DNA from: Mycobacterium sp.
GTDB taxonomy: Bacteria > Actinomycetota > Actinomycetes > Mycobacteriales > Mycobacteriaceae
NCBI GenBank assembly: GCA_029256565.1
Contig: JAQSXQ010000114.1
Coordinates: 1 to 6,415 of the forward strand
Reading direction: 5' to 3'
Length of the DNA stretch: 6,415 nucleotides
The first letter of the stretch is position 1; each line of letters opens with the position of its first letter. Positions 4,524-6,415 of the stretch are shown here, one piece after another. A program made the translations under genes and the position numbers. A model generated the notes under the pieces. It was not told the DNA's origin, did not search any database, and saw nothing but the letters and a program-made list of their open reading frames with translations.

Positions 4524-4556
4524 ATGACTAAGCAATGGAGAGGGACTACACCGTGA
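4524..4556 (+). CDS. Possible 10-residue leader peptide overlapping the metK start
   Basis: ATG 4524 begins a frame encoding MTKQWRGTTP, ending at TGA 4554-4556. The stop shares bases with the metK GTG (GTGA, 4553-4556), the classic arrangement for translational coupling. The -10 TATATCAT ends 4 nt before this ATG, and its earlier register TATATC (4512-4517) ends 6 nt before it. The mRNA could therefore start at the ATG and be translated without a leader, which is common in mycobacteria. The metK RBS GGAGAGGG is inside this ORF. The composition is unremarkable and there are no repeated regulatory codons, so it may be incidental. Confidence 0.35.
   Translation: MTKQWRGTTP
4537..4544 (+). promoter_or_regulatory. 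Ribosome-binding site of metK
   Basis: GGAGAGGG is 8 nt before GTG 4553. It overlaps the alternative in-frame ATG at 4535, which argues that GTG 4553 is the true start. Confidence 0.75.
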
Positions 4557-5761
4557 GCAAAGCTCGGCTGTTTACCAGTGAGTCGGTAACCGAGGGCCAC
4601 CCCGACAAGATCTGTGACGCCATCAGCGACTCCGTCCTCGACGCTCTGCTCGCGCAGGATCCGAAGTCCCGCGTCGCCGTCGAAACACTGGTGACCACGG
4701 GTCAGGTGCACGTCGTCGGCGAGGTCACCACGACCGCCAAGGAGGCGTTCGCCGACATCCCGAAGACGGTCCGCGCGCGCATCCTCGAGATCGGCTACGA
4801 CTCGTCGGACAAGGGCTTCGACGGCGAGACCTGCGGCGTGAACATCGGGATCGGCGCCCAGTCGCCCGACATCGCGATGGGCGTCGACACCGCGCACGAG
4901 GCGCGCGTCGAAGGCGCCGGCGACCCGCTGGACGCCCAGGGAGCCGGCGACCAGGGGCTCATGTTCGGCTACGCCATTCGGGACACGCCCGAACTCATGC
5001 CCCTGCCGATCGCGATCGCGCACCGCCTTGCCCGCCGGCTCACCGAGGTGCGCAAGAGCGGCGTGCTCGACTACCTGCGTCCCGACGGCAAGACCCAGGT
5101 CACCGTGCAGTACGACGGCGTGACCCCGGTCCGATTGGACACGGTCGTGCTGTCCACCCAGCACGCCGACGGCATCGACCTGGAGGGTGGCCTCACGCCG
5201 GACATCCGCGAGAAGGTCGTCAACACCGTCCTGGCCGACCTGAACCACGAATCCATGGACACGTCGGACTACCGACTGCTGGTCAACCCCACCGGCAAGT
5301 TCGTGCTCGGCGGCCCGATGGGCGACGCCGGTCTGACCGGCCGCAAGATCATCGTCGACACCTACGGTGGCTGGGCCCGCCACGGCGGCGGCGCGTTCTC
5401 CGGCAAGGATCCGTCGAAGGTCGACCGCTCCGCTGCCTACGCGATGCGCTGGGTGGCCAAGAACGTCGTCGCCGCAGGCCTCGCCGAGCGCGTCGAGGTC
5501 CAGGTGGCCTACGCCATCGGCAAGGCTGCCCCGGTCGGACTGTTCGTCGAGACCTTCGGCACCGAGACCGTCGACCCGGCGCGCATCGAGAAGGCCATCA
5601 CGTCGGTGTTCGACCTGCGCCCCGGCGCGATCGTCCGCGACCTGGACCTGCTGCGGCCGATCTACGCGCCGACCGCCGCGTACGGCCACTTCGGTCGCAC
5701 CGACGTCGACCTGCCCTGGGAGCGGACCGACAAGGTCGAGGACCTCAAGGCCTCGGTCTAG
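4553..5761 (+). CDS. metK: S-adenosylmethionine synthetase
   Basis: MetK makes S-adenosylmethionine from methionine and ATP, releasing phosphate and pyrophosphate; the product is the methyl donor for the whole cell. The enzyme is cytosolic, usually a tetramer, and needs Mg and K ions. From GTG 4553 the product is 402 residues, matching the 403 of the M. tuberculosis enzyme. It starts MSKARLFTSESVTEGHPDK with the catalytic HPDK at 16-19. The signature GAGDQGLMFGYA (130-141), the GPMGDAGLTGRK segment (254-265) and the glycine-rich loop GGGAFSGKDPSKVDRSAAY (278-296) are intact. Starting at ATG 4535 would add MERDYT by translating through the RBS, so it is less likely. The 112-bp spacer from coaBC has its own promoter and a hairpin, so metK probably has its own transcript in addition to any readthrough. 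A strong terminator follows. Confidence 0.97.
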   Translation: MSKARLFTSESVTEGHPDKICDAISDSVLDALLAQDPKSRVAVETLVTTGQVHVVGEVTTTAKEAFADIPKTVRARILEIGYDSSDKGFDGETCGVNIGIGAQSPDIAMGVDTAHEARVEGAGDPLDAQGAGDQGLMFGYAIRDTPELMPLPIAIAHRLARRLTEVRKSGVLDYLRPDGKTQVTVQYDGVTPVRLDTVVLSTQHADGIDLEGGLTPDIREKVVNTVLADLNHESMDTSDYRLLVNPTGKFVLGGPMGDAGLTGRKIIVDTYGGWARHGGGAFSGKDPSKVDRSAAYAMRWVAKNVVAAGLAERVEVQVAYAIGKAAPVGLFVETFGTETVDPARIEKAITSVFDLRPGAIVRDLDLLRPIYAPTAAYGHFGRTDVDLPWERTDKVEDLKASV

Positions 5762-5785
5762 CACCCGGCCCAGACACCGAACGCA

Positions 5786-5827
5786 CGCAGCGGCCCCCAT
5801 TCCCAGGCGGAATGGGGGCCGACTGCG
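5786..5827 (+). terminator. Strong hairpin terminator of metK
   Basis: CGGCCCCCATTCC (5791-5803) and GGAATGGGGGCCG (5809-5821) form a perfect 13-bp stem with a 5-nt loop. Outside it, CGCAG (5786-5790) pairs with CTGCG (5823-5827) across a single bulged A at 5822, extending the helix to 18 bp. It begins 25 nt after the metK stop. There is no real U-tract, as is common in mycobacteria. Confidence 0.85.
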
Positions 5828-5870
5828 CTTCGTGGGGCGCGAGGGCGGCGCTTCCACCAGGATGGTGGTC

Positions 5871-6415
5871 ATGGACCAGGTGACCTTCATTCCCACGACG
5901 GACCAGCTGACCTACACCTTCGGTGGCGCCGCCGCGGTGATGCGCGTGCGGCCCGGCACCGTGCTGTCGCTGTGGACCGAGGACGCGTACGGCGGGCGGA
6001 TCACCAGCCGCGACGACGTGGCGAGCACCGCGCTGAACACCGAGGACCTCAACCCGCAGACGGGACCGTTCTGGATCGAGGGCGCCGAACCCGGCGACAC
6101 GCTGGCCGTGCACCTGGTCGACCTCACCCCGGCGCGGACGTGGGGCGCCTCCACGCTGATCCCGTTCTTCGGCGGCCTCACCAGCATCCCGGTCAGCCCG
6201 ACGCTGCAGGACCCGCTGCCCGAACGCACCTACGTCTACGACTACGACGCCGGCACGCACACCGTCGGCTTCAACGCCCAGGCGAGCGACTTCTCGGTGC
6301 GGCTGCCCGCCAACCCGATGCTGGGCACGGTGGGCGTCGCCCCCGGCCGCCGCGAGGTGCGGACGTCGCTGGTGCCCAGCGACTTCGGCGGCAACATGGA
6401 CACCCCGGAGATGAC
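5871..6415 (+). CDS. Acetamidase/formamidase family protein, N-terminal part (3' end outside window)
   Basis: This family (FmdA/AmdA) hydrolyses formamide, acetamide and related small amides to ammonia and the acid; the exact substrate cannot be told here. The visible 181 residues contain NPQTGPFWIEGAEPGDTL (61-78), LVDLTPAR (82-89), GTVGVAP (152-158) and FGGNMDTPEM (172-181), all typical of the family, with no breaks. The frame runs off the window end. ATG 5871 is preferred because AGGA (5859-5862) is 8 nt upstream. ATG 5862 and GTG 5832 are in frame and would add 3 or 13 residues. The gene lies 109 bp after metK beyond a strong terminator, so it is probably a separate transcription unit, and I see no obvious promoter in the remaining spacer. 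A family member could also be an uncharacterised amidase. Confidence 0.88.
   Translation, partial: MDQVTFIPTTDQLTYTFGGAAAVMRVRPGTVLSLWTEDAYGGRITSRDDVASTALNTEDLNPQTGPFWIEGAEPGDTLAVHLVDLTPARTWGASTLIPFFGGLTSIPVSPTLQDPLPERTYVYDYDAGTHTVGFNAQASDFSVRLPANPMLGTVGVAPGRREVRTSLVPSDFGGNMDTPEM

Noticed and set aside
4441..4552. SAM riboswitch upstream of metK
   Set aside because: The leader after the predicted transcription start is under 30 nt and the spacer has no kink-turn or multi-stem architecture.
4511..5896. A 461-codon minus-strand frame antisense to metK
   Set aside because: It shows only compositional bias, no motifs, and it crosses the metK terminator.

Overview
This is high-GC DNA from an actinobacterium, almost certainly a Mycobacterium/Mycolicibacterium. 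The gene order pyrF – mihF – gmk – rpoZ – coaBC – metK is the conserved mycobacterial order, and the proteins match the mycobacterial versions I remember (mIHF, omega, CoaBC, MetK). In M. tuberculosis a PE/PPE pair lies between pyrF and mihF. Here that interval holds one small secreted-protein gene and a broken relative of it, which suggests a non-tuberculous, possibly fast-growing species (inference).

Layout. (1) Positions 1-628: the 3' part of pyrF (orotidine-5'-phosphate decarboxylase), + strand. (2) Positions 636-1391: a minus-strand block convergent with pyrF. It contains a 109-residue secreted protein with a C-terminal DHQPF...WGFWxLG motif, and upstream of it a truncated, frameshifted paralogue that keeps a good ribosome-binding site and start codon. 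A 17-bp hairpin lies between the two. (3) Positions 1392-1855: a gene-free interval of about 465 bp with a perfect TGTGA-N6-TCACA CRP-type site in a 9-nt periodic array, plus two small hairpins and weak promoter candidates before mihF. (4) Positions 1856-4440: mihF, gmk, rpoZ and coaBC, co-directional, with gaps of 36, 89 and 30 bp, a probable operon. (5) Positions 4441-4552: the coaBC-metK spacer, with a hairpin, TTGC repeats, a good -10 element and a 10-codon leader ORF whose stop overlaps the metK start. (6) Positions 4553-5761: metK, ended by a strong hairpin terminator. (7) Positions 5871 to the end: the 5' part of an acetamidase/formamidase-family gene.

The operon joins housekeeping functions: a nucleoid/integration host factor, GMP-to-GDP conversion, the RNA polymerase omega subunit, coenzyme A synthesis and S-adenosylmethionine synthesis. 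pyrF, the last step of UMP synthesis, is upstream. The core genes are ordinary. The less ordinary parts are the decaying tandem paralogue with its CRP-type site, and the possible leaderless leader peptide in front of metK. I found no mobile element, CRISPR array, tRNA or rRNA.
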